Source: Pontiella agarivorans
Lineage (GTDB): Bacteria; Verrucomicrobiota; Kiritimatiellia; Kiritimatiellales; Pontiellaceae
DNA: 64,000 bases
NCBI RefSeq assembly: GCF_034531395.1
Contig: NZ_JARVCO010000012.1
Coordinates: 372,001-436,000, forward strand
Direction of reading: 5' to 3'
The notes under the pieces are model-generated. The model saw only the letters and a program-made list of their open reading frames with translations. It was not told where the DNA came from and made no database searches. Positions 18,621-27,261 of the stretch are shown here, piece by piece. Numbering within the stretch: the stretch's first letter is position 1; each line of letters begins with the position of its first letter. Both the position numbers and the translations under genes were made by a program.

Positions 18621-20374
18621 TTCTTTCAACATTGCTGTCGGAATGTCGACCTGCAATATGGCGGCGGGATCACGCATTCTTTTCCAAACTCTGGAAAAAG
18701 AGGGGTTTGGCGATGATCTGAGCATTATGGGTTGTCTGGGCATGTGCCATGCGGAACCGCAGATTCAGATCACTGATTCCCGGAATAATACATTTCTTTA
18801 TCAGGATCTTAATCCGGAAAAACTTAACCGGATCATCCGTGATCACTTGCGCGGCGGTACCCCGATCGAAAAGTGGCTGTTTAAGTCCGATGAGGGAATC
18901 GGACCGGAACTGCTGGGTAAGCAGCGGCGCATCGTGCTGGGTAATTGCGGCCGTATTAATCCTGAAAATATCGATGAATATCTGGCTGCCGATGGCTATA
19001 AGGCATTGGAATCTGTGCTGAAGCAGAATGACCCGATGGCGATCTGTAAAACCGTTCTGGCTTCCGGGCTGCGGGGCCGGGGGGGGGGGCGGATTCCCGA
19101 CGGGGATGAAGTGGAAGTTTGCGTTGGCCGAAGAGCGGAATGAAAAATATGTGATCTGCAATGCCGATGAAGGCGACCCCGGGGCGTTCATGGACCGCAG
19201 TAAGCTGGAATCGGACCCGCACGAAGTGCTGGAAGGCATGGCAATTCAGGCCTTTGCAACCGGCGCGAACGAGGGTTATATCTATTGCCGTGCCGAATAC
19301 CCATTGGCGATTGCCCGCTTGAAAATTGCCATTACTCAGGCGGAAGAACGCGGATTTCTGGGGGACCATATTCTGGGCACCGGCTTTTCACTTAAGCTCC
19401 ATATCAAAGAGGGAGCGGGAGCTTTTGTCTGTGGCGAAGAGACCGCGTTGATGGCTTCGGTTGAGGGGGAGCGTGGAATGCCGAGGTTGCGTCCTCCCTT
19501 TCCGGCGCAGTCCGGACTGTTCGGGAAACCGACGACCATTAATAATGTGGAAACACTGTCGAGTGTGCCGTGGATTATCCGGAACGGGGCGGTTGCATAT
19601 AATTCCATCGGTACGGAAAAATCGAAAGGCACCAAGGTGTTTGCGCTGGCGGGAAAAATCAAACGCGGTGGCCTGGTGGAAGTGCCGATGGGTATCACCA
19701 TCCGTGAAGTGGTTGAGGAAATCGGCGGAGGAACAGGTACAAATCGTGCCGTGAAGGCGGTGCAGATGGGCGGTCCGTCCGGCGGCTGCATTCCGGAATC
19801 GCTGCTCGATACTCGGATCGATTACGATGAGGTCAACCGTACCGGAGCCATCATGGGTTCGGGCGGTATGATTGTGCTCGATGAAACGACCTGTATGGTG
19901 GATGTTGCTCGCTACTTTCTTGATTTTACGCAGCTGGAATCGTGCGGAAAATGCACCTTCTGTCGGATCGGTACGCGCCGTATGCTGGAAGTGCTTAGCC
20001 GTATCTGTGAAGGCCGAGGGGTGCCGGAAGATCTCCAGACGCTGGACGAGCTGGCGGTGCAGATCAAGGATACGAGCCTCTGTGGGCTGGGTCAGACGGC
20101 ACCGAATCCAGTGCTGACGACGCTGAAATATTTTCGGGAAGAGTACGAAGAGCACATCAATGATAAAAAATGCCGGGCGGGCAAATGCAGCAGTCTCTGT
20201 GATTATGTGATTGATGGGCGGGCCTGTACTGGCTGCACCGTCTGTGCGCGCAAGTGTCCGGTTGGTGCTATTTCCGGGGAGCGGAAAAAAGCGCATGTGA
20301 TCGATCTCGACATCTGTGTGCGCTGCGGAGTCTGTCGTGATGTCTGTAATTTCGATGCGGTGAAGGTGGTGTAG
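18613..20374 (+). CDS. NuoF/HydB/StnB-like flavoprotein, frameshifted at a poly-G run
   Basis: Two overlapping frames (18613-19143 and 19028-20374) together make one 586-residue NuoF-like protein if a single base is removed from the 11-G run at 19079-19089. The restored junction reads [16 protein letters not shown], the FMN-site glycine motif. Domains: an N-terminal thioredoxin-like [2Fe-2S] region ([10 protein letters not shown]), the FMN/NADH domain ([31 protein letters not shown]), the [4Fe-4S] site [15 protein letters not shown], and a C-terminal 2x[4Fe-4S] ferredoxin ([25 protein letters not shown]). It would oxidise or reduce NAD(H) and pass electrons to ferredoxin and the third subunit. 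The shift may be a sequencing error, real inactivation, or slippage-controlled expression. Confidence 0.85.
18682..18696. repeat. 15-bp palindrome TTCCA-N5-TGGAA, site 3
   Basis: Perfect arms with centre AACTC. It lies in the StnB-like gene, read as FQTLE. Confidence 0.8.
19079..19089 (+). other. 11-G homopolymer at the StnB-like frameshift
   Basis: Eleven consecutive G lie between C19078 and C19090 where the conserved FMN-binding motif requires ten. The single extra base moves translation from the upstream frame to one ending at 19143. Confidence 0.9.
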
Positions 20375-20376
20375 TC

Positions 20377-22470
20377 ATGGCGGAATTGAATTTTATCTTA
20401 AATGGAAAGCTCGCTGCAGCGAAAGCGGGGGACACCATCCTGAATGCGGCGAAGGCTGCGGGGCTGTTTATTCCGACCTTCTGTCACCGGGATGATCTCA
20501 AGCCGTTTGCTTCTTGCTTTGTCTGTGCGGTAGAGGTGGAGGGGCGGCGGACGCTGGTGCCATCGTGTTCCACCGAAGTGGCGGAGGGCATGGTGGTCAA
20601 TACTGAGAACGAGCGGGTGAAAAATGCGCGGAAGACGTGTCTGGATCTGCTGCTCTCTGACCACGTGGGGGATTGTCTCGGCCCATGCATGACGTCGTGT
20701 CCGGCGGGGATCGATATCCCGGGTTTTGTGAACCACATCGCGGAAGGGCGGGACCGCGAGGCGCTGGAGCTGATTGTAAACAACATGCCGCTGGCCGGCT
20801 GTCTGGGCCGTGTTTGCACGCGGCCGTGCGAAGAGGGTTGCCGGCGTCAACTTGTCGAACAGCCGGTGGCGATCTGTCAGCTGAAGCGTTTTCCGGCGGA
20901 TCAGGCTGTTTTAGGTGGGTGGAACATGACGCCGGAAAAATGTTCGGATATCGGGAAAACAGCGGCAATTGTCGGTGCGGGGCCGGCAGGGCTTTCGGCG
21001 GCGTATTTTCTGCAGCAATTCGGCGTCGACTGTACGGTGTTTGATGCGCATGAAGCTCCGGGGGGTATGATTCGCTACGGGATTCCCTCGTACCGGCTGC
21101 CGCGCGAAGTGATCGATGGTGAGGTGGCGGTGATTGAGGAACTGGGGGCGGAGTTCCGCTACAGCACGAGGCTGGGGACCGATATCACATTTGAAGAATT
21201 ACAGGAACAGTTCGATGCGGTTTTTCTCGGGCTCGGTGCGCAGCAGGCTTCGGGGATGCGGACGCCCGGCGAGGAACTCGCGCGCGTTCGAAGTGGCATT
21301 GAGTTTCTCGGTGCGGTTTCGCGCAATGAGTCGTTGCCGGTCGGGCGCCGGGTTGTGGTGGTCGGCGGAGGTAATACCGCCATTGATGCGGCCCGCACAG
21401 CGCTGCGGCTGGGTGCGGAGTCGGTGAGTATTCTGTATCGACGTGCACGGGAGCAGATGCCGGCGTGGGACGAGGAGATTGATGATGCTCTGGAGGAGGG
21501 AATTATGCTGGAAACACTGGCGGCTCCGGTGAGGATTGAGCAGAGCGGCGATGAATTGCTTCTGACCTGTATTAAAATGGAGCTGGGCGAGCCCGATGTA
21601 TCAGGGCGCCGCCGGCCGGTTCCGGTGGAGGGGTCGGAATACACGGTTGCGGCGGATGATGTCATTGCGGCAATTGGCCAGCATGTGGATGCATCGATGG
21701 TCTCCGGAATTGAGCAGACGCCGTGGGGTTCCTTGAAAGCGGATGAGCAGACGGGGCAGACACAGATTGAAAAGGTGTTTGCGGGAGGCGATTGTGTGAC
21801 GGGCGCAGATATTGCGGTGAATGCAGTGGCTGCCGGACGGCGAGCTGCATTTGCGATGAATCAGTATCTGCGCGGCGAAAACATTGTTGGCGATCCGAAA
21901 GGATATAATCACAGCATGGGAAAACTGGCTGAAATCCCGGCTGAGGTTGTTGCTCCGTTCGATACCGCGGATCGCGCGGTGATGCCGCGGCTCGAGCCGA
22001 AACGCCGGGCCCAGACTTTCCGGGAGGTGGAAATCGGGTTTACGGAAGAGCAGGCGAGGGCAGAGGCGGCGCGGTGCATGGCGTGCGGCTGCCGTGATGC
22101 GCATGAATGTGCACTGCGCGATTTTGCCACGCGATTTGATGCATCGCCTCAGCGTTTTGCGGGAGATAAACGGAGTTATCGCCGGGACGATTCCCATGAG
22201 GTATTGGTATATGAAGAGCATAAATGCATTCAGTGTGGAACCTGTGTGCGGGCCTGTGATGAACTGTTGAATGACCCCTGCGTTGGGTTTTCGGGACGCG
22301 GTTTTGATGCCCGTGTGAAACCGGCGTTGGATCGTAAACTGTGCCTCATTAACAGCGAGGAACTTCCGAAGTTGGCGGAATATTGTCCCGTCGGTGCTCT
22401 GACCCTGAAGAGCGATGCGGTGGCCACACTGAAGCCGGGTGCTTTTCTTGACGTGAAGGAGGATGAATGA
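20377..22470 (+). CDS. StnC-like NuoG-type ferredoxin / GltD-type FAD oxidoreductase fusion
   Basis: The 697-residue protein joins several modules. Residues about 1-75 are a NuoG-type [2Fe-2S] ferredoxin (CHRDDLKPFASCFVC, then a later Cys). About 95-170 are a GltD-type iron-sulfur segment (DCLGPCMTSCPAG, CLGRVCTRPCEEGC). FAD (AAIVGAGPAGLSAAY) and NAD(P)H (VVVVGGGNTAIDAARTALR) Rossmann motifs follow. The C-terminus has further clusters (CMACGCRDAHEC, CIQCGTCVRAC, and a late Cys). This architecture matches StnC/NfnB-type subunits of bifurcating transhydrogenases (NADH plus ferredoxin with NADP) better than glutamate synthase, since no GltB is adjacent. It lies 2 bp from the StnB-like gene and overlaps the next start (ATGA). 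Assignment is by architecture, not assay. Confidence 0.85.
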   Translation: MAELNFILNGKLAAAKAGDTILNAAKAAGLFIPTFCHRDDLKPFASCFVCAVEVEGRRTLVPSCSTEVAEGMVVNTENERVKNARKTCLDLLLSDHVGDCLGPCMTSCPAGIDIPGFVNHIAEGRDREALELIVNNMPLAGCLGRVCTRPCEEGCRRQLVEQPVAICQLKRFPADQAVLGGWNMTPEKCSDIGKTAAIVGAGPAGLSAAYFLQQFGVDCTVFDAHEAPGGMIRYGIPSYRLPREVIDGEVAVIEELGAEFRYSTRLGTDITFEELQEQFDAVFLGLGAQQASGMRTPGEELARVRSGIEFLGAVSRNESLPVGRRVVVVGGGNTAIDAARTALRLGAESVSILYRRAREQMPAWDEEIDDALEEGIMLETLAAPVRIEQSGDELLLTCIKMELGEPDVSGRRRPVPVEGSEYTVAADDVIAAIGQHVDASMVSGIEQTPWGSLKADEQTGQTQIEKVFAGGDCVTGADIAVNAVAAGRRAAFAMNQYLRGENIVGDPKGYNHSMGKLAEIPAEVVAPFDTADRAVMPRLEPKRRAQTFREVEIGFTEEQARAEAARCMACGCRDAHECALRDFATRFDASPQRFAGDKRSYRRDDSHEVLVYEEHKCIQCGTCVRACDELLNDPCVGFSGRGFDARVKPALDRKLCLINSEELPKLAEYCPVGALTLKSDAVATLKPGAFLDVKEDE

Positions 22471-22928
22471 TGGACACATTTGATACTGTCGAAGCGGTGC
22501 TTGATTTTGCGGTCCGGCGGGAGCAGGAAACGGTTGAGTTTTATGAAAACCTTGCCGGACGGACGGATAATCTTCAGCTGAAAAAGGCGCTGACGGCGTT
22601 TGCCGGTGTGGAGAAGGGGCATAAGAAAAAACTGCTGGCGGCGAAGGAGGCCGGATTGGCCGTGGGTGAACCGGGCGGTCGCGTGGTTGATCTCAAAATC
22701 GGGGATTATCTGGTGGAGGTTGATGCGGGGCCGGAGATGAGCTTTCAGGATGCGCTGGTGGTGGCCATGAAGCGGGAAAAAGCGGCGATGGAGCTCTATG
22801 CGGATATGGCCAGCCGGATTTCGAATGCGGAACTTAAGGCCATGTTTGAAAAGCTGGCCCGGGAAGAGGCCGGGCATAAACTCAGTTTTGAAACGGCGTA
22901 TGAGGAGCATTTTATGCAGGACAACTGA
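22467..22928 (+). CDS. Rubrerythrin-like ferritin-family protein
   Basis: This 153-residue four-helix protein has the ferritin-like di-iron ligand pattern: E-x-E-x-x-x-x-F-Y-E-N, E-K-G-H, a second E-K-A-A-M-E-L-Y and E-E-A-G-H. It lacks the C-terminal rubredoxin-like cysteine domain of full rubrerythrin. Such proteins reduce peroxide or handle iron in anaerobes. Its ATG overlaps the preceding stop and follows a strong AAGGAGG ribosome site, so it is translated with the StnABC-like genes. That suggests it receives electrons from, or protects, this redox complex. The partner relation is inferred from the overlap. Confidence 0.88.
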   Translation: MMDTFDTVEAVLDFAVRREQETVEFYENLAGRTDNLQLKKALTAFAGVEKGHKKKLLAAKEAGLAVGEPGGRVVDLKIGDYLVEVDAGPEMSFQDALVVAMKREKAAMELYADMASRISNAELKAMFEKLAREEAGHKLSFETAYEEHFMQDN

Positions 22929-23022
22929 CGGCGTTTACAGGCATCTGCAGGTTGAACCGGTTTTCGAGGGGATGAAGCCGGCTTATTTTGATATTCTTTT
23001 TGAACAATTGCGGGTGGAGGTT

Positions 23023-23037
23023 TTCCAATGTTTGGAA
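23023..23037. repeat. 15-bp palindrome TTCCA-N5-TGGAA, site 4 (intergenic)
   Basis: Perfect 7-bp arms TTTTCCA and TGGAAAA (23021-23039) with centre ATGTT. It lies between the rubrerythrin-like and EIIA-like genes. A T-rich stretch follows about 15 bases later, so it may aid termination, but it lacks an adjacent T-run. Confidence 0.8.
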
Positions 23038-23113
23038 AAGATGAGCTCCGGGCTTTTCTTTTGCGTTGGCCCTAGTAAAATTTGCCAGCTTTTGAACCCA
23101 TAGAGGAATTTAT

Positions 23114-23959
23114 ATGACAACGACGCATAGTTTGATTAATCAGCTGATTCAGCTTCAGGAGCTGATCGTTGCGAACATGCAGAAAAAGGTTTCGCAGCCG
23201 AATGCCCGTCTGGAGGAGCTGAACAAATCCATCCAGGCGCTGAGCGCTGATGTGCCTCAGCAGATTAAGTCGCATTTCAACCGGTTGCTGCAGAAGCATC
23301 CGGAAGCGATTGTTCCGGTTTCCGGGGAGCTGTGCGCAGGGTGCGGTATGTCGCTGACCAAGAGTTTGGTGCAGAGTGTGGCTAAATCGGAAGCGCTGAA
23401 CCGCTGCCCGAACTGTGCCCGCTTTTTGTATTATCCGGATCAGCTGGTGGAACGCGAGCGCGTAAGTCGTTCGTACGGCGAAGTTCAGAAAAAGGGAATC
23501 GCCCGCTTCACAGCACCTGAGCTGATGATGTTTCCGCTGAAGGGCGGAACCGGTGAGGAGGTGCTTGCGGAAATGTGTCAACGGATGCAGCAGGAGGGTT
23601 TTGTGAATGATGGCGATCATCTGCTTGATCTTGCACTGCAGCGTGAAGCCATCATCAGTACCGCGGTGGATAACGGCCTGGCTTTTCCGCACGTACGCGG
23701 TGTGGAGGGCGGGGGCCTTTCGATGGCGGTAGGGATCAGTAAAAAAGGGGTGAAGTTCGGCGGTCCCGGCCGTACGTTGTCGCGCATCTTCTTTTTTGTG
23801 GTTATTCCGACGGCAACGAGTGCGTTTTATCTGAAACTCATTGCCGGACTTTCTAAAACGTTCCGGGATAAAGATGCGCGTGAAATGCTGCTGAACTGTG
23901 CTGATGAAGCAGAGCTGTGGAAGGCGCTGAACAAGACGACGCGCAAAACCTTCAAATAG
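23114..23959 (+). CDS. Zinc ribbon-PTS EIIA fusion protein
   Basis: The 281-residue protein combines a helical N-terminus (about residues 1-70), a four-cysteine zinc ribbon (CAGC and CPNC, about residues 76-113), and a PTS EIIA/PtsN-type domain (about 130-275). That domain contains the phospho-accepting His in the phrase GLAFPHVRG. EIIA domains accept phosphate from HPr or EINtr to drive sugar uptake or regulate metabolism. The zinc ribbon resembles the CdsZ/YbgI-type module often preceded by a coiled coil and may bind nucleic acid or protein. No EIIB or EIIC is nearby, so a regulatory role is more likely. It precedes rlmN and another EIIA-like fusion. Confidence 0.82.
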   Translation: MTTTHSLINQLIQLQELIVANMQKKVSQPNARLEELNKSIQALSADVPQQIKSHFNRLLQKHPEAIVPVSGELCAGCGMSLTKSLVQSVAKSEALNRCPNCARFLYYPDQLVERERVSRSYGEVQKKGIARFTAPELMMFPLKGGTGEEVLAEMCQRMQQEGFVNDGDHLLDLALQREAIISTAVDNGLAFPHVRGVEGGGLSMAVGISKKGVKFGGPGRTLSRIFFFVVIPTATSAFYLKLIAGLSKTFRDKDAREMLLNCADEAELWKALNKTTRKTFK

Positions 23960-24045
23960 ACGGAATCAAAAACAGGCCGTCGGGGCGCACCGTTGAGCGT
24001 GGTTTGCTCTTCGTGATCGTTGTGCTCTTCTGCTGCACAGGTGTT

Positions 24046-25083
24046 ATGATCACGATTTACGATACTGATGCGATCGAGGACATCCGGAGCCGGAATGCGG
24101 TGCAGCCGCACCGGATGAAGCTGTTCCGCAATGCGTTGTTTAAAAATTCCGGAAGTTGGAATGACGCGTTGGCGGTGCTGCCGGAAGAGGCTCGGGGGGA
24201 TTTTGAGAAGAGCATTATTTTCCAGTGTCTGGAACTGGCGGAACGTCATGATTCGGAAGTGGACGGCGCGAGTAAGCTTATTTTTAAAACGCATGACGGT
24301 CATCTGATCGAGAGTGTGGTGCTGCGTCCGAAGACGGGCCGGACCTCGATCTGTATTTCATCGCAAGTCGGTTGCGCTTGCTATTGTTCATTCTGCGCGA
24401 CCGGAAAGATGGGGTTCACGCGGAATCTGACGATGGCTGAAATTCTGGATCAGGTCAGTCAGGCGAACCGGATGGTGAAGCCGGAGGGGCGGACGATCCG
24501 TAATGTGGTCTTTATGGGGATGGGCGAGCCGCTGCTGAATACAGAGCAGGTTTTACGGTCCCTGGATTTTATGATGGATCCGAAGCTGTTTGATCTGGCC
24601 GGTTCACGCATCACGGTCTCGACGGTGGGCATTCCGGAGGCGATGGAGCTGTTTACGCAGACTTATCCGAATGTTCATCTGGCGTTGAGTCTGCATTCGG
24701 CCGATCAGGAGGTGCGGCAGCGTATGATGCCGCAGGCGCGGGTTTTTCCGCTGGAACGGATTCGTGAAACACTGGTGGCGGCTTCTGCCCACGGTCGGGT
24801 GATGATTGAATATCTGATGCTTGCGGGAGTGAATGATCGTGATCAGGATTTTCAGGCTCTGACGGATTATCTGAAAGGCCTTCCGGTACATATCAATCTC
24901 ATTCCCTATAATGAATTTTCAGGCAGCAGTCTGCGCGGCACGCCGCAACCGGAACGTGAACAGTTTGCGAACCGCTTGAAGGCTGCGGGATTTGACGTTA
25001 CACTCCGATATTCCATGGGTTCCGATATTGCCGCGGCGTGCGGTCAGTTGGTTCAGCATAAACAAAAGGATGCGAGCGTATGA
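24046..25083 (+). CDS. rlmN: 23S rRNA (adenine-2503-C2)-methyltransferase
   Basis: RlmN is a radical-SAM enzyme that methylates A2503 of 23S rRNA and A37 of some tRNAs. Starting at 24046 the product is 345 residues, a normal length; the open frame extends upstream to 23917 but that part overlaps the EIIA gene and looks non-coding. The cluster motif is C110-x3-C114-x2-C117 within GCACYCSFCATGKMGFTRNLT's beginning, and the C-terminal catalytic Cys lies in DIAAACGQL. Other family phrases are VFMGMGEPLLN and LALSLHSAD. It overlaps the downstream permease start by ATGA. A palindrome site lies at 24220, read FQCLE. Confidence 0.93.
   Translation: MITIYDTDAIEDIRSRNAVQPHRMKLFRNALFKNSGSWNDALAVLPEEARGDFEKSIIFQCLELAERHDSEVDGASKLIFKTHDGHLIESVVLRPKTGRTSICISSQVGCACYCSFCATGKMGFTRNLTMAEILDQVSQANRMVKPEGRTIRNVVFMGMGEPLLNTEQVLRSLDFMMDPKLFDLAGSRITVSTVGIPEAMELFTQTYPNVHLALSLHSADQEVRQRMMPQARVFPLERIRETLVAASAHGRVMIEYLMLAGVNDRDQDFQALTDYLKGLPVHINLIPYNEFSGSSLRGTPQPEREQFANRLKAAGFDVTLRYSMGSDIAAACGQLVQHKQKDASV
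24220..24234. repeat. 15-bp palindrome TTCCA-N5-TGGAA, site 5
   Basis: Perfect arms with centre GTGTC. It lies in rlmN, read as FQCLE. Confidence 0.8.
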
Positions 25084-26912
25084 AAAAAGGCCTGGGCTTT
25101 ATCGACGTCTTTTGCATTGCCTCCGGGGCAATGATCAGTTCGGGGATTTTCGTTTTGCCGGGGTTGGCTTTTGCGCAGTCCGGACCGGCAATGATTATTG
25201 CGTATCTGATTGCCGGGCTGCTTGCGCTGATCGGGGTGCTGAGTGTGATCGAGCTGGCCACCGCCATGCCGAAAGCGGGTGGCGATTACTATTTTCTGAC
25301 CCGGAGTCTGGGGCCGTTGATCGGGACGGTTTCGGGGTTATTGAGCTGGTTTGCGCTTTCACTGAAAACCGCGTTTGCGATCTTCGGTCTGGCTGAGGTT
25401 ATCTATCTGCTGAGTGGCGAGCGGGTGCCGCTGTTTGCGACGGCGGTGCCGGTGACGGTGCTGTTTGCGCTGTTGAATATTCGGGGGGCTGAGGCTGCGG
25501 CAAAATTTGAAGTGGTGCTGGTGCTGGTGCTGTTTTTGTTGATGGGGGGCTATCTGGTGGCCGGTATGCCGAATCTGGAGGCCTCGCATTTTACTCCTTT
25601 TGTGAAAGAGGGCGGGGGTTTTTCGGGGATTCTTTCGACGGCGGGTTTTGTTTTTGTTTCGTTCGGCGGGCTTCTGAAAACGGCGACGATTGCAGAGGAG
25701 GTGCGTAATCCGCGGAGAAATATACCCTCAGGATTCATTGCAGCCACGTTGGCGATCACATTGCTTTATGCGCTGCTGCTGTTTGTGACTGTCGGGGTTC
25801 TTCCGGCGGAAGAGCTTTCCGGCTCTTACACGCCTATTGCCGACACGGCGCGGATGCTGGTGGGGCCGGTTGGTTATGGGGCCATTACCGTTGCGGCGGT
25901 TCTGGCTTTTGTGACGACGGCCAATGCGGGCATTATGTCGGCTTCGCGTTATCCGCTGGCGCTGGGACGCGATAATCTGCTTCCGCCGTTTTTTGCCAAG
26001 GTCAATAAGCGCGGCGAGCCGATGGTGGCGATCATTATGACGTCGACGATTATTCTGCTGTCGTTGCTGCTGGATATTGAAAAACTGGTGAAGGCGGCAT
26101 CGGCCGTGGTAATCAGTGCTTATGTGCTTTCCGCAGCGGCCGTATTGGTGATGCGCCACAGTAAGCTGACCAATTATCGCCCGACGTTCCGTGTGCCGTG
26201 GTGTCCGTGGCTTCCGCTCTTCGGAATTATCAGTTTCACGCTGCTGATTGTTGATATGGGGATGGCGGCCATTGAAGTGAGCCTTGGTTTTGTGGTCTTC
26301 GGTTTACTGATCTATTTTTTCTACGGTCGCAAACGCACGGATATGGAGTATGCGCTGCTGCATATTGTTGAGAGTCTGACCAATAAGGAACTGACCGCCG
26401 ATTCGCTGGAGAAGGAGCTCTACGATGTGCTGCAGAAGCGCGATGAAGTGGTACACGATGAATTTGATGAAATTCTGAAGAGTGCAGAGGCTCTCGATTT
26501 AGGGCCGGGAGCGGATCAGAATGAACTGCTTCGGGTGGTGTCGGAGACGTTGGAAAAGGATTTGGATCATTCGGCAGAAGAAATCAGACGCCGTTTTGTG
26601 GAGCGCGAACAGCAGGGCAGTTGTGTGCTTACTCCATTTGTCGCCATTCCGCACATCATCGTGGACGGCGAGGGGTTGTTCAATATCACGTTGATTCGAA
26701 GCCGCGAAGGGATTCCTTTTGAGGGGGATCTCTCGGTGAAGGCGTTTTTCGTGATTGCCGGCAGCAGGGATATGCGCAATATGCATCTCAAGGCGCTGGC
26801 GGCGATTGCCCATATTGTACAGCACCCGGAATTTGAAAAACGCTGGGCGCGAGCGAAAAACGAGGCGCAGCTTAAGGATATTCTTCTGCTGAGCGAACGC
26901 GTGCGGATGTGA
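25080..26912 (+). CDS. APC amino acid permease fused to PTS EIIA-like domain
   Basis: The 610-residue protein has an APC-superfamily transporter core (about residues 1-410, about 12 hydrophobic segments; GAMISSGIFVLPG near the N-terminus is the usual substrate-binding unwound helix, then MPKAGGDYYF). A cytoplasmic C-terminal domain of about 150 residues resembles PTS EIIA (VLTPFVAIPHIIVDGEG, with a candidate phospho-His in AIPH). Fusion of an amino-acid-type permease with a phosphorylatable EIIA domain suggests that uptake is regulated by phosphotransfer state. The substrate is not evident. Together with the zinc ribbon-EIIA gene at 23114 it makes two EIIA-bearing genes around rlmN. Confidence 0.85.
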   Translation: MKKGLGFIDVFCIASGAMISSGIFVLPGLAFAQSGPAMIIAYLIAGLLALIGVLSVIELATAMPKAGGDYYFLTRSLGPLIGTVSGLLSWFALSLKTAFAIFGLAEVIYLLSGERVPLFATAVPVTVLFALLNIRGAEAAAKFEVVLVLVLFLLMGGYLVAGMPNLEASHFTPFVKEGGGFSGILSTAGFVFVSFGGLLKTATIAEEVRNPRRNIPSGFIAATLAITLLYALLLFVTVGVLPAEELSGSYTPIADTARMLVGPVGYGAITVAAVLAFVTTANAGIMSASRYPLALGRDNLLPPFFAKVNKRGEPMVAIIMTSTIILLSLLLDIEKLVKAASAVVISAYVLSAAAVLVMRHSKLTNYRPTFRVPWCPWLPLFGIISFTLLIVDMGMAAIEVSLGFVVFGLLIYFFYGRKRTDMEYALLHIVESLTNKELTADSLEKELYDVLQKRDEVVHDEFDEILKSAEALDLGPGADQNELLRVVSETLEKDLDHSAEEIRRRFVEREQQGSCVLTPFVAIPHIIVDGEGLFNITLIRSREGIPFEGDLSVKAFFVIAGSRDMRNMHLKALAAIAHIVQHPEFEKRWARAKNEAQLKDILLLSERVRM

Positions 26913-26917
26913 AAAAC

Positions 26918-27181
26918 TCAGGCAGGGTCGGTGGTATGACCGCCCTTTTTTAAAGCATCGAAAATTTCCTGCCGCTCTTCTGCCAATGAGGAGTGGCATT
27001 CGGGGCGTCCGGCGCGTCGGTACCAATAAGCCGCGTTTCCGGAATCGCCCTCGACCCGATGCAAATAAGCATGAATCCATGCGGCTTCGGTTGTGTTGAT
27101 TTCCTGTATAATGCGGTGGGCGGCGTCCCAGTCGCCATCCCGTTCAATTTCCAGTGCCCGGATGTAAGCTTCCTTGTTCAT
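26918..27181 (-). CDS. Small conserved protein of unknown function
   Basis: The 87-residue protein is acidic and cytosolic. The core phrase EIERDGDWDAAHRIIQEI, then AAWIHAYLHRVEGDSGNAAYWYRRAG, resembles a family of small conserved bacterial proteins with no assigned role. No signal peptide or membrane helix is present. It is convergent with the permease gene (5 bp apart) and divergent from the outer-membrane protein gene at 27262. Confidence 0.75.
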   Translation of the reverse strand: MNKEAYIRALEIERDGDWDAAHRIIQEINTTEAAWIHAYLHRVEGDSGNAAYWYRRAGRPECHSSLAEERQEIFDALKKGGHTTDPA

Positions 27182-27261
27182 GGGGGAACTTTAATCGGGT
27201 TGAGATGTTCAATTCAGCAATTTTATGGTTTTCTTTTGCGCTTCCAAGGACTGGATAAAAT

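Noticed and set aside
18141-22470. [FeFe]-hydrogenase HydABC or complex I operon
   Set aside because: The third gene has FAD and NAD(P) Rossmann motifs of GltD type and lacks the H-cluster cysteine motifs. No membrane complex I genes are present.
23917-24045. N-terminal extension of RlmN starting inside the EIIA gene
   Set aside because: The extension overlaps the upstream coding region in another frame and has no family similarity. Starting at 24046 gives the normal family length.
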